Source of the DNA: Laccaria trichodermophora
Taxonomy: Eukaryota; Basidiomycota; Agaricomycetes; Agaricales; Hydnangiaceae
Assembly (NCBI GenBank): GCA_018417955.1
Contig: JACTVC010000070.1
Coordinates: 1 to 30,403, forward strand
Length of the DNA: 30,403 bases
Direction: 5' to 3'
This document shows positions 10,401 through 20,271 of this stretch, in pieces. Below the pieces are notes generated by a model. The model was not told where the DNA came from and did not search any database. It saw only the letters and a list, made by a program, of their open reading frames with translations. The translations under genes were made by a program, and so were the position numbers. Position 1 is the stretch's first letter, and the number at the start of each line of letters is the position of its first letter.

Positions 10401-11127
10401 TTCAGCTTTAGAATCCTCAAGATCAGCCCCAAGACCTTCAAGAGCATCCAGCAAGTCTTGGTTTTCACTCTGCTGTGAAACAATAACAGGAGAGTTTCCT
10501 TGAGCATTAGCCAATTGTTTAGTGTTTGGAAGTCCGGTCTCGTGACTGGAAAAAGACTGTAACCAGACTGGACCAAGACCGCAAAAGACCGGACCTGCGG
10601 TTCGGTCTTTTTATTTTTGAGATGTAAAGACCGCAAAAAAACCGGTTAACATGAACCGGTCTTGACCGGTTTGGACCGGTCTTTTGTAGCCCCTTAAATA
10701 CCCTTTAAAACGCACCCAAGAACGTACGATTTGGTCAAAAAACGAGAGAGATATGGATTAAAAGGTAAATTACTTTTGGGAATAATAGATGTACCAGACT
10801 TATTTTATAGAAGCACTAATTCCTAACGGAATTTAACATTCTTGGGCTCGTTTTGAAGCTAATAGAGATGTTAATAAATTTACCGATTCAACATTGGCCT
10901 AAAGACCGGTCATAAACCGATTAAAACCAATGCAGACCGAAACCGGTCTATAGACTGCAAAAAACCGCGGTCTGTGGTCTGGTCTGGTCTTTTGACTTCT
11001 GGGGAAAAGGCAGACCAGTTACGGTTACGGTCCATGCCCCTGGGCATCAAAAAACCGGACCGAACCGGACTTTCAAACACTACAATTGTTGGTTCTGTTT
11101 AGCAGATCTAGCCTTCAATTTTGGCAT
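7458..11127 (-). pseudogene. hAT-like RNase H-fold transposase gene, interrupted and degenerate
   Basis: The start is the ATG at 11127 (MPKLKARSAKQNQQLANAQG...), supported because the frame runs across the MITE target site into a long coiled-coil N-terminus (10514-10239 and 10100-9831). Domain landmarks on the minus strand: a helix-turn-helix-like stretch KAGCSRDSVTHVISAVLKAA (about 9800); SSDGTSHHSINY (about 9575), whose Asp is a candidate first catalytic residue; GCSCHKDLN (about 8980), a CxxH box like that following the second Asp of hAT transposases; WWSQNVGGELTFPDTSNTRF and SHCEAV (about 8695-8625), matching the hAT pattern around the catalytic Glu. A Lys/Glu-rich, acidic tail ends at 7458. 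Stops include TGA at 8355-8357, 9831-9833 and 10239-10241 and TAG at 10099-10101. Frameshifts lie near 8500 and 9735. It is the only gene between the GGGGGTGGGCAATG termini, so it is probably that element's transposase. The hAT link is inferred from motifs. Confidence 0.6.
10520..11082. mobile_element. 563-bp hAT-type MITE with perfect 8-bp target duplication
   Basis: The termini are inverted: TAGTGTTTGGAAGTCCGGT at the left and the inverse of ACCGGACTTTCAAACACTA at the right (one mismatch in 19). The flanks are identical 8-bp copies of CAATTGTT (10512-10519 and 11083-11090), the target-site length expected for hAT. Many copies of ACCGGT, GGTCCGGT and GACCGG-like words fill the subterminal regions in both orientations; such repeats bind transposase in hAT elements. 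No open frame of useful size exists, so it is non-autonomous. It lies inside codons near the N-terminus of the larger element's transposase gene. Unlike the DNA around it, it keeps many CpG dinucleotides. Confidence 0.9.
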
Positions 11128-12068
11128 ATCCCAAAAGGTTCAAAGCCAGAATACCAAGAAATCTGGTAAAAATGATAAGATCATGCTCAATATAACTGTT
11201 TCTGGCCAGAAATAACTATGTTTTGAGAGCCTTACCTATAACCTAAGCCTTTGGATAAAGATCTGAGTGCCAGAATATGAGAGGAGTATACCAGAGCAAG
11301 TAGGAGTGTGGAAAACATGAGGCAAAGGCATGTTATAGGTTGTTGTGTATTGTTTGTCAATGGCTTGCACAGCCACAACCCATGCCTGAAACACCATTCA
11401 CTTAACTCCTCAAGAGGAACTCATTTCTAGATATTTGAGTGTTACCAAAAGCTGATTGATTGCTAATTCTGCAGAGATTGTCCATGTTGAAAAATTTTAA
11501 TCAGCAGTATTAGTCCCAGCATTGACCTGAATCTGCCACCACCACCCAAAATAAGCAGTAGATGGTGCAGAGATAACTCCTCCATGAGAACTGATTTTCA
11601 AGTCTTGCTGCAATAACAAAAAGTCATTTATTTTTTATTCTGAATAAAATGACCATGTTAGATTTTTTTTTCTTGCCCATAAATCTGAAATATCCAACTT
11701 TTCTGATAGTATCTCAACAGTAGGGTCATATTTTTTGATAATTTTGGCATGTTTGAAAAGCTTTTTTTATTTCAAAATTATTTTGGCAAGAAAAGTTTTG
11801 CCAGTTTCAATTTGTTGAGTAGTAATTCTGGTGGCAAGGGAGGAGGCTTGGATAGGGCTTCATTTGGCAGGGATTTTTCTGAGTTGGGCATACCCAAGCT
11901 GCTCAGTTAAAATATATATGGTGTATGGTGTACATATCAGACTATTATTCAATTCTACAGCTATTACCAGCCATTTAAAGTGATTGTGCAGCCAATAGAG
12001 CACTGGGTCACCCATTGATGTCACGGTAACATGTCTTGCATGACGTGACAGACATCATGCTTACCGAG
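11128..12068. other. Non-coding upstream region of the large element
   Basis: No coding region is seen. The sequence is AT-rich, lies upstream of the transposase-like start codon, and probably held its promoter. At 12020-12060, words such as GATGTCACG, CATGACGTGACA and GACATCATG form subterminal repeats leading into the right terminus. Confidence 0.5.
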
Positions 12069-12089
12069 CATTGCCCACCCCCATCATTA

Positions 12090-15000
12090 AGGTAGGTGTC
12101 AACCACAAACGATAAACATCATGTGAAGTGACTTCTGTGACTGGAGGGGGGGACCATAATTAGAAAGTAGATAAGAATCCATTGATATTCTTAGATCCAG
12201 GTCAAATTCAAGACATTTTCCAAATGAGAACTCTTCTTTACCCAAGTACAAACATTGTGCCAAAATTTCACCTTTATCAGTTCAGCTGATGAGAAGTAAT
12301 TTCCCTCTGAACATCAGATCGTCAAAATATGCTCACACCATGTCAGCAATGGGAATCAGAAGTATTCTGGAGCACCATTAAGTTACTTTATTCTCATCAA
12401 GTTCTTTCAAAAGCTTATCTAGGTCTGGAAGCACGCAATGGCCACAATATTTCTGCGATGCCCATGTGGCTTGCTTTCCGTTCAGTCCTTTGTCATATGC
12501 ATCCATGAATCATCAAGACCGAATGGCAAATTTCCTCATCATCTGTAAAGGAACTTCAGCAAGTGCCTTGAGGGTGTTTGTCTTGAGATCCTCTTCATGT
12601 GAGGACGGTGGGTAAGTCCAGTAGACACTTTTCGCATGGCCCCAACACTGCTCAATGAAGTTAAGCTCACAGTGGAACTTGGGCAGGAATATTACTTCAA
12701 CTCCTCAGGCTTGGCACAACGTTTCAAGCAATGATTCTGCTTGGGTGAAATCTGGCTGGTTATATAAAACGTGACACATGCAACATTTTGTTTCCCCAGG
12801 TGTGCATTTAAACTTGTTGCATTGCGCCAACAACTTTTTCCCCTTCGAGTCGTGCAGGTCAGAGTCTGTAAAGCCTCGCTCCTGGAGGATAGCCTCCATG
12901 CCTTTAAAAACTCCTCGTAAATCTGGATTAGGGTCATCCATTGGATAATAGAGAGATTGAGGTCTGCTGTCCTCAAATTGTGTGTCTCTCATTCTGATCT
13001 TGATTTTTCTGACAGTCCCATCCAGGTGATAGACAAGTTTGCCAGTAGCAGGATCATGCTCAGACACCTCAATTCCCCAGTTTGAACCTGGTTTTGGCAC
13101 ATTTTTTGGCATATTTCTAGCAGAAAGGCTGTCCTCAGCACGCTTCAAGTGAGTGGTCGTGTTGTCATAAATCAGGACATGGTCATAATCAGGGTAATAC
13201 TTTTCTAGGATATCAATTGCTTCCTTTGCTTGGTCAAGAATATCAGGATTTGTGAAGTAGCCATCTCGGTTTTTCCCCAGCCTGAAGACTTGTCATGCTG
13301 ATAGCTTTCTGTCAGGTGAGAGGAGCCACCCAAAATCTGCAGAGACAAAATCGGCAATCATGAGTGAAGCGCCTTCCCCTTTTGTATAAGGTTTAGCACT
13401 CGTGTCTTTGTGATACCAGCCTTTCTTATGGCGATCATGTGCATAGAAGATGGATTCATCATGAAACCAGATGATCACACATCATTGGCTAGTGGGAGGT
13501 AAGTGTTCTTTCATGTCCTTATCCCAGGATGCTAACTGGTCCAAAATCTTTTGCCATTTCAGAAGGAAGACCTTTTGCCAGTAAGCCACAACATCCTCTC
13601 TTTCATGGCCATCAACATACTGCCCTTTAGGGGTGTACTGGAACTGATAACCCAGTGCGTGAAGGTATCTGCAAGCGGTTTTGTGGCTGATATCTCACTC
13701 AATCCTGTATTTTTCCTTGATATCAGCACAATGAAGGAAATCCATCAATTTTTTGGCTGTGATTTCATTTCCCAGAGACAGGAGGTAAATGTTGATTTCA
13801 TTGACAATTGTCTTGTCAATGAGGAGGGACTCATTCCAGTCACCATAAGGATTTACAGGGAGAATTGTCCGATCTGCCAAGAATTGCTGGTTCAGCTCAC
13901 ACAGGCGTCGTGCACAATGTTTGCCTCACCCCATCCCAACAGCAGCTTGACATGCAGAGGCACCCCAATGATTGTAAGTCCATGATTCTCATCTCATAAA
14001 CATATTCAGCATTGATATCATCCCCTCTAGCCATGCATGACACCACAAGTCCAACTGTGGGTCTTTGTAACCATGCCCTGTGTCTTGAGGAGGATGAAGA
14101 ATTTTTTTCAAATCCACCAATGCGTTGAGACATGATGACTGAGTAGGTGTCATGCAGCCTTCTCCAGGTGAACTATAATTTAATGGTTTGGGATCGAATG
14201 TTGTATATTCATATCCCTTTAGAAGCTGTGGCTGAGGTTGTGTGGATGGTGGAGATGAACGTTGAGGTGCTGTTTCCTCCTGATCCATATTTTCTCCATG
14301 CTGCAATATATTATCAGCATTGAGTTTGTCATCGCCTCCATGATCCTCCTCAGCTTTGGCCACACCATCGATAAGGATGTCAGGAATGATCTCTGTGGTT
14401 GTTGTCCCCTCTTCTTCATCTCCGTCAATCTCTGCAGGATCCGTCACCATGCACCATTTGAGAAAAACACCTTGTTGGGGAGTAGGTGCTAATGATCCTT
14501 TTGCAATTGGAACTCTGAACCTGAGTTGTCTGGGGTTGGACATCAACATTGCATCAGGATCAGGATTTATTTCCATTCATTCTACATTCAACGATTGTGG
14601 TTCTCCTTCAACAGGGTCTTGCTGAGTGCTGATCTAGAGGCTTGAGAATAAAATTTATTTTGCAAATCGTTCATCATATAACTCACACTTTCATCTCCCA
14701 ATGATTTATCATCCTCCTCATCTGATGAGTCAACATCCAGGAGTTCTGGATAGAAACGGTGTTGTTTGGCTGCTAGCACAGCTTGTGTGTTTGCTTCGCA
14801 TGCTAACGTAGCCTTTTGCTTTCTGCCCATTGTTCTGTGGACACATAGATGAAGCTTAACCATGTCTAAATATGCAATCTCAAGGCAATCTCGGTGCACA
14901 ATCACCATCTTTGATATTTTATCATGAGGTCATGTCTTTTTCAGAATGTAATCACCCAAGATACCCTTTTAAAATTCCTGTTTGACAGATTTTGGAATCA

Positions 15001-15113
15001 TGTCCCACAACGTGAGTTGCATGCATATTGATATTAAATGGGCATGTTCTTTCCAAACATAGACTGTCATGCTTGGTCATGTGACGTTTGTTGATTGTGG
15101 TTGACACCTACCT
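12090..15113 (-). mobile_element. Complete Tc1/mariner-like (IS630-type) element, 3.02 kb
   Basis: Perfect 19-bp inverted termini (AGGTAGGTGTCAACCACAA at 12090-12108 and its inverse at 15095-15113) are flanked on both sides by TA (12088-12089 and 15114-15115), the Tc1/mariner target duplication. Similarity between the ends continues imperfectly for about 20 bp. One gene, on the minus strand (14830-12378), occupies the interior. The element sits inside the right terminus of the larger transposon. Confidence 0.9.
12378..14830 (-). pseudogene. DDE transposase of the Tc1/mariner-like element, inactivated by repeated Arg-to-stop changes
   Basis: The start at 14830 (MGRKQKATLACEANTQAVLAA) begins a gene of about 815 codons that reads to a TAA at 12378-12380 if premature stops are ignored. 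Landmarks: acidic DVDSSDEEDD; FLADRTILPVNPYGDWNESL; LSLGNEITAKKLMDFL (DNA-binding region); FHDESIFYAHDRHKKGWYHK (first Asp); KGEGASLMIADFVSADFGWL; VLIYDNTTTHLKRAEDSLSA (second Asp); a Cys cluster near KCTPGETKCCMCHVLYNQPD; and FLPKFHCELNFIEQCWGHAK (final acidic residue). The DDE residues survive. Stops in this frame lie at 12510-12515 (two adjacent), 12705-12707, 13293-13295, 13482-13484, 13695-13697 and 13926-13928. All are TGA, and several sit where the family has Arg (for example the CQA*G and RS**F positions). Arg-to-Trp, Cys or His changes are also frequent. The family is well recognised in basidiomycetes. Confidence 0.88.
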
Positions 15114-15121
15114 TATAATGC

Positions 15122-15772
15122 AGCGCGGCAAGCCGCATGGCCCGCTACGGTTCATCTTGGACCCCATCGTACATTACTTAAAACCATCTCCGTCATTTCA
15201 TTGGCTAAGCATTCCCCGACTCTTTACCATTCACATTTTTTTGTACAGACTATGTAGATAATTTTACACCACATATTCTTGTCATTCTAGGAAATCAATT
15301 GAGTTTGCTTGCCGAAATTACAATTAATCATCACGTTTATAGTATTTATTGTTCGTTATTGTTCGAATTATACAGTCATCCACCTGCTAATGATACGCCG
15401 AAACTGAGAAATTGTATCCAATAATTTGAAGCACAACATTCAGCTATAAAAACTACATAGATATTTGAGATAAATTACATTCTATAGCCCTACCAAATTT
15501 CAGAATGCTTGAACCACATATCAGGAAGAAAAATCAAAATTATGGGTGTATCGTTGGGTGGTGTGACCATATTGCAGCAATTTCCAAAAACAGTCTCTTT
15601 TGAAAACTTCACAGCAGCACCAATACTACTTCAATTGTTCCCAAATTTTGTGCTACAGTAGATGTGAACTTTTGGTGCGCATTACAATTTATTTCACAAA
15701 AATTGATGTGGTATTGAGTGAGATATTAGTTGGTCAAAAATGTATCAAATGATGGTGGTGTATCATGATGGC
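15122..15772. other. AT-rich intergenic DNA, no gene seen
   Basis: It begins with a short GC-rich stretch (GCAGCGCGGCAAGCCGCATG, 15120-15139) right outside the nested transposon block and becomes AT-rich. No open frame or RNA gene could be supported. Confidence 0.5.
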
Positions 15773-16220
15773 TGTAGCAGCCAAACTAATATTTCCCAGC
15801 TTCAGAATATATATCTGACTTATTGCAGCTTTTTAATTGCACAGACAGATATTGATCTGTAATTGCATGTGATTGGAACAAGTCACTCAGCACTCGGGCT
15901 CTATCTGCTCTCGGTTTATAAATGAATAGAATTGGTTTGCACATGGTAACATTGTACTACTAGTACAAATTGTAGCACCCAAAATAATATTTTCCAGTTT
16001 CAGAATATATATCTGGCTTTTTAATTGCACAGACAGAGATTGATCTGTAATTGCATGTGATCAGAACAATCACTCAGTACTCACATGCTATCTGCTCTCA
16101 TTTTATAAATGAATGAAATTAGTTTGCATAGGGTAACACTGTAGCACCAAAAATGATTATTTCCAGTTTCAGAATATATCTGAGTTGTCAAAGCCTTTTA
16201 ATCATGCAACCACTATTGCA
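15773..16220 (+). repeat. Three degenerate direct repeats of about 170-200 bp
   Basis: Copies start at 15773, 15971 and 16140. Each opens with TGTAGCA(G/C)C, then TTTCAGAATATAT and ATCTG. Copies 1 and 2 continue with TTTTTAATTGCACAGACAG, TTGATCTGTAATTGCATGTG and GCTATCTGCTCTC-like words. Copy 3 ends early, diverging after about 16185. No coding potential is seen. Confidence 0.75.
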
Positions 16221-17287
16221 CATGATCTGTTCATGCTTGGTGTAAGTGTTCTTGTCATTGCTTGGGCTGAATGATGTCTATATTGTTGAAAGTTCGAGTC
16301 CACAATACAGCGAAGTTACTACCAGTTTATGTGTCCTATGTATGTAATGAAATTGTCCCTTTGCTTGAGTTATTTAGTATATATTCTGAATTCAAATGTT
16401 GTCTGATAAAGATGTTAGGTACTTCAAAGTCAGGCATCATCCACATCTGCCATGACTTAGTCTTCATTGGCCAACTCATCTGTATCGGCCGTGCCAGACA
16501 TGCATGCTGACAAGGGGGTCATAGAGGCCTTCTCTTTCCCTTTAGTGGTTGCTCGTTGATTAGAGGTTGACGCCTTTTGTGCTGTGATTTTTTTAGTCAC
16601 CTTCTGAGCAGTGGCAGGCTTGGTAGCATTGATGCCTATGCTAATCACTTGCTCATGACATGATTTAATCAGAGTGAGATTGCGTGTGACCGTGTGAAAA
16701 AACGTGATGTCTCAGTTCCACGTGTTTTTTTTCCCACCCTTTCGCCCACCACAAGACCCACTACTAACGTAGCGGGAATGAGAACTGACTGATTTTCAAC
16801 TCACGTTATCTGCCTAGTTCCATCTAAAATGTGTTGAAATTGTGCAAGTGCCCCGGAATTGGGTCTGCGTGGCTTGTGTGACTTCTGGGAGAGGGCGTGG
16901 GAGGAAGCACTCACGCAGATGATGTCATGTATCTATTTTTAGACACGTGCCTGATTACGTTAGTTAGTTCAACCTCAAGTCACCTTTAAAAAAAAATCGA
17001 CCCTGGGTCTTTTTTTTCAATGCCGGCACCCCCTTGGGTTTGAATAGTGGTGTATTTCTCCGACAAATAACAATAACTGTACCTCGATGTCGAGCCTTCA
17101 GCAACCAAAGGCATAAATATGAAACAAACGGAAACGATGGGCAGGAAGCCTGATCAATATCTGTCTCCTTATCTGTCTCATTCAACCGACATCCGTCCCT
17201 CATCCCATTAGCAGCCATCCAGCTCCATCCATCTCACAACCGCCTACTTCATTCCCTCAAATTACCTATCTTTCTTCTGCGAAACGT
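16221..17287. other. Intergenic DNA with a short Lys/Thr/Ala-rich minus-strand open stretch
   Basis: A minus-strand open stretch (16648-16457) encodes a basic, Lys/Thr/Ala-rich peptide ending in an acidic ADTDELANED. It lacks a convincing ATG and could be the decayed N-terminus of a transposon protein. The remainder contains homopolymer runs (about 16720 and 16985-17020) and becomes pyrimidine-rich from 17210, as seen upstream of fungal start codons. No promoter element is claimed. Confidence 0.3.
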
Positions 17288-18743
17288 ATGAGCAAAAGGC
17301 GAAGCACTGTCCAAGCTTCCCTCCATCCCCTCATCCGCTCGTCAACGTTCAACCTCCAGCTCTTCCTCCATCACAACCCCCAACGATGGCTCAAAAACTC
17401 CCCCTTCCCTGACTCAACGTCGGTCCTATATATCTCGCCTATCACCCACCCTGGAATCCGCGAGCAGATTGAGTTTGTTAGTGGCACAGGAGATGCAAGA
17501 AGACGATCTCGACGGTCCCGCAGACATCTATGTCCCCACAGGTGGATGTCAACCCTCAAACTCAGCAGATCTTACTTGTCAAGTCTCTCCGGAGCATCAC
17601 AATCCAGCCAATCCATCTATCCTTCTCCTCCCACTCAGCTGTCTCATCCGCAATGCCCTATCAGCGCAAATTGACCGCATTTCTTGAATCTTGATCACCG
17701 TATTGTCGACTCGTTTCCATCGTCTCCGGTTGGTAATACCCACATCCTGTCAGCTGTTTTTCTTAAAGATGCTCGGAGGCACGCTCACAAGAACTTTGAC
17801 TCTCTCTACATACCCTGTGATCCAGGAATTGACGTCTGTATGCCCCAAGTATGCCCTTTCAGAACCCAAGGAAGCGTCTTCCACCTGCAGCCATGGCTGC
17901 AGAAAGGTGTGCATACCCCGCCTCTGAACTGTCTTTCACGCCGCAATCTGTCGTGTAGCAGCTCAGATCGTTTACAGCTGGTTGTCATTGAAGGTTCTGA
18001 TTGGGCTCAGACCTTACCAGTGAACTGTGCTGGGAGGTTGAGTTTTGTCGAGGCCTTCAATGCTCATAAGTGACAACGATGCTCGAAAGAGTGCTCACAG
18101 GCAAAGGGTGGGTTGTGGTTTTCAAATCTTATCAATGTGAGGTCAGACAGCTTTTGATTTATCAGTTGACATCTTATTGTGGAGACTTCCTGAGGATGCC
18201 TCTCTTCGTTCCCATCATGGTGGTAGCTAATGAATCTATAGAGGTGGTTGTCGATATCCACCTTTGACAGATTTCTGCACGGCTTATGTGCCATTCAAAA
18301 TGCATATTGGAGGCTCGTCATCGTTGTGAAATACGCTGAGAGGCTAATATCGGAGTTGATGGTGCCAAACTTACCGAACTGGTGAGCCCATCGTTGTCGT
18401 CGTCATTCACAGCCGAAGTCACCTTCTTTGACAGGCACGAGTCGACTTTTGCATCGTCGTTGTTTGTGGGGCCTATAGGAGAGGATTGGACCGCTGAGCG
18501 TGTCTCCTGATCCATACTTCGAAACACCTCCTACCAAGGAAGGTATGTCTTGGGGGAAAATTGTTTCTTCAAAGCACTCATTCAATCTCCACAGACGTGA
18601 TCAAACACCTTGTCTCGAAGTGCTCATTCCACATGTCCCCTCAAACCAGTCTAAACACTGTGTTCATTTCTCATGACCCTCATGAGGTAGCATACATCGC
18701 AGCTGCGCCATGGTCCGGATGTGTTGAACCCATATTTGACTAG
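17288..18743 (+). pseudogene. Unidentified, probably broken protein-coding gene
   Basis: Composition and codon use change here to a coding-like, C-rich, serine-rich pattern. Plausible stretches lie in shifting frames. One is rich in Ser/Thr/Pro from about 17300 and reads SRLSLLVAQEMQEDDLDGPA and DIYVPTGG to about 17545. It is followed by QQILLVKSLRSITIQPIHLS, then FSSHSAVSSAMPYQRKLTAF (about 17566-17680). Farther on, VTFFDRHESTFASSLFVGPI and then DPYFETPPTKE end at an apparent 52-nt intron (18543-18594, gtatgt..cag). The next exon reads VIKHLVSKCSFHMS. No family is recognised. The frame changes could reflect unseen introns, but in-frame stops between the blocks make a pseudogene more likely. 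Confidence 0.35.
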
Positions 18744-18749
18744 ATTGGA

Positions 18750-19820
18750 TGCCAATAAATGCGACAGACCTGGATGCAGACTCTGACTCTGAAAGAACCC
18801 TTTCAACCCCCACCAAAAGAAACCTGCATGCGCCTCAGCCGTGTATTCAACCTCTCCCTCCCTCTCGACCTCGCTGCTTCTACCCCTACCTCTAAAACGC
18901 CACAAACTGGGCAAAAGCCAACGAACCATCACCAAACCTCCTCGACAACCCACCAACCACCACAAAAAATATAGTACCAAACAATCATAGCGTCCTTCGT
19001 TACTAGCATCCACAGCACAGTCCATCAAATCTTCGACCCAATCGACTTGCATGGTCGTGTGCAAAACCACTTGAAGCTGAAAGGAGCCAATTTTGCCATT
19101 ACAAACGACATGAACGTCCCCTCCCCATTCAAGTCAATCCCCTGTCTCTGACCCCAGCCCCCTATGAGCCATGGCCCACCTGCCCTGCACCATAATCATC
19201 AAAATATGACAGGGCCCGATTACTACTAGGACAACCTTTTGACGAGGAACAAACGGTGTTCGGACAGCAACTCAAACATGCCATTAGGCTGCCAATAAAC
19301 GTGACAGACCTCTGACTCTGAAAGAACACCCACCAAAAGAAACCTGCATGCGCCTCAGCCATGTATTCAACCTCTCCCTCCCTCTCGTCCTCGCCACTCT
19401 CTACCCCTACCTCTAAAACACCACAAACTGGGCAAAAGCCAACGAATCATCACCAAACCTCCTCGACAACCCACCAACCACTACAAAAACACAGTACCCT
19501 CCGACAAGAAACGATCATAGCATTCTTCCTTACTACCATCCGCAGTAGAGTCCATCAAATCTTCGACCCAATCGACTTGCATGGTTGTGTGCAAGACCAC
19601 TTGAATCTGAAAGGAGCCAAATCCGCCAGTGCAAACGACATGAGTGTCCCCTCCCCATTCAAGTCGATCCCCCGTCTCTGACCCCAGCCCCGTAGGAGCC
19701 ATGGCCCACCCGCCCTGCACCGTAATCGTCAACATATGACAGGGCCTGATTACTACTAGGACAACTTTTTGATGAGGAACAAACAGTGTTCGGACGGCAA
19801 CTCAAACACTCCATTAGGCT
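18750..19820. repeat. Tandem duplication, unit about 540 bp, two copies
   Basis: Copy A (18750-19290) and copy B (19291-19820) both run from GCCAATAAA(T/C)G to CCATTAGGCT. They share long blocks such as GAAACCTGCATGCGCCTCAG, CATCAAATCTTCGACCCAAT and GATTACTACTAGGACAAC, with scattered substitutions (many C/T or G/A) and small indels. Open stretches on either strand are Pro/Thr/Ser-rich or Trp/Gly-rich and do not agree between copies, so no gene is called. The origin is unknown. Confidence 0.85.
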
Positions 19821-20271
19821 GGGAACCCATTGGTGTCGGGAGGACAATACGTAGGAGCGTGTGTGGATGACCAGTACAGGGGTCACATTCCGAAGAATTG
19901 AAAGAGTTGCCAAGCACAAAACAGTTTTTTTCACCCTGGCACTATGATTCACCGTGAATCCTGCCCTTTACCTTGTTTGGAATCCAGATGAGCTGACCTG
20001 CGCTGCCAGTGCACAAGAACTCAGCTCTTTCAGTGGTTCAACTGTGTATCTATCTTTTGTATATGAGATGGAATGAAGCTAACACCACATTCGACGTTAG
20101 GCCCAGTGGAGACCTTTTTGGGTGATGTTGCACTGTAGCATGTAAAACTAAAAGGATAAATGTTTTCGTCTGCGACAACTTGGAGCACTTTGACAATGTG
20201 ACGTCCATGTGCAATTGTGAAATCTTGCTAAAAACCCTTGGAATTGATGCAAGCATATCTTGCTCATAATA

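Larger units (their letters stand above)
7220..15121 (-). mobile_element. Large DNA transposon with TIRs, carrying a hAT-like transposase gene and nested insertions
   Basis: Left terminus 7220-7247 is GCATTATGATAATT followed by GGGGGTGGGCAATG. The inverse of 12069-12089, continued at 15116-15121 across the inserted Tc1-like element, is GCATTATAATGAT followed by GGGGGTGGGCAATG. The 14-bp inner part is a perfect inverted repeat and the outer part is imperfect. TGATGTCA/TGACGTGA-type words recur just inside both ends (7255-7290 and 12020-12060). The only coding content is the degenerate transposase-like gene at 7458-11127. The exact outer boundary is unclear: CATTAT occurs on both sides and could be target duplication or part of the TIR. 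Removing the Tc1-like element (3,026 bp with one TA) leaves about 4.88 kb, of which the MITE with its extra target copy accounts for 571 bp. Confidence 0.6.

Noticed and set aside
13551..13985. 144-codon plus-strand open frame
   Set aside because: It is antisense to the Tc1-like transposase pseudogene, whose frame is recognised throughout.
15773..16220. CRISPR-like repeat array
   Set aside because: Units are long, degenerate and AT-rich, with no short conserved repeats and unique spacers, and the DNA is eukaryotic.
18651..19070. Trp/Gly-rich minus-strand open frame of 139 codons
   Set aside because: It is not maintained in the second copy of the tandem duplication and has no domain.
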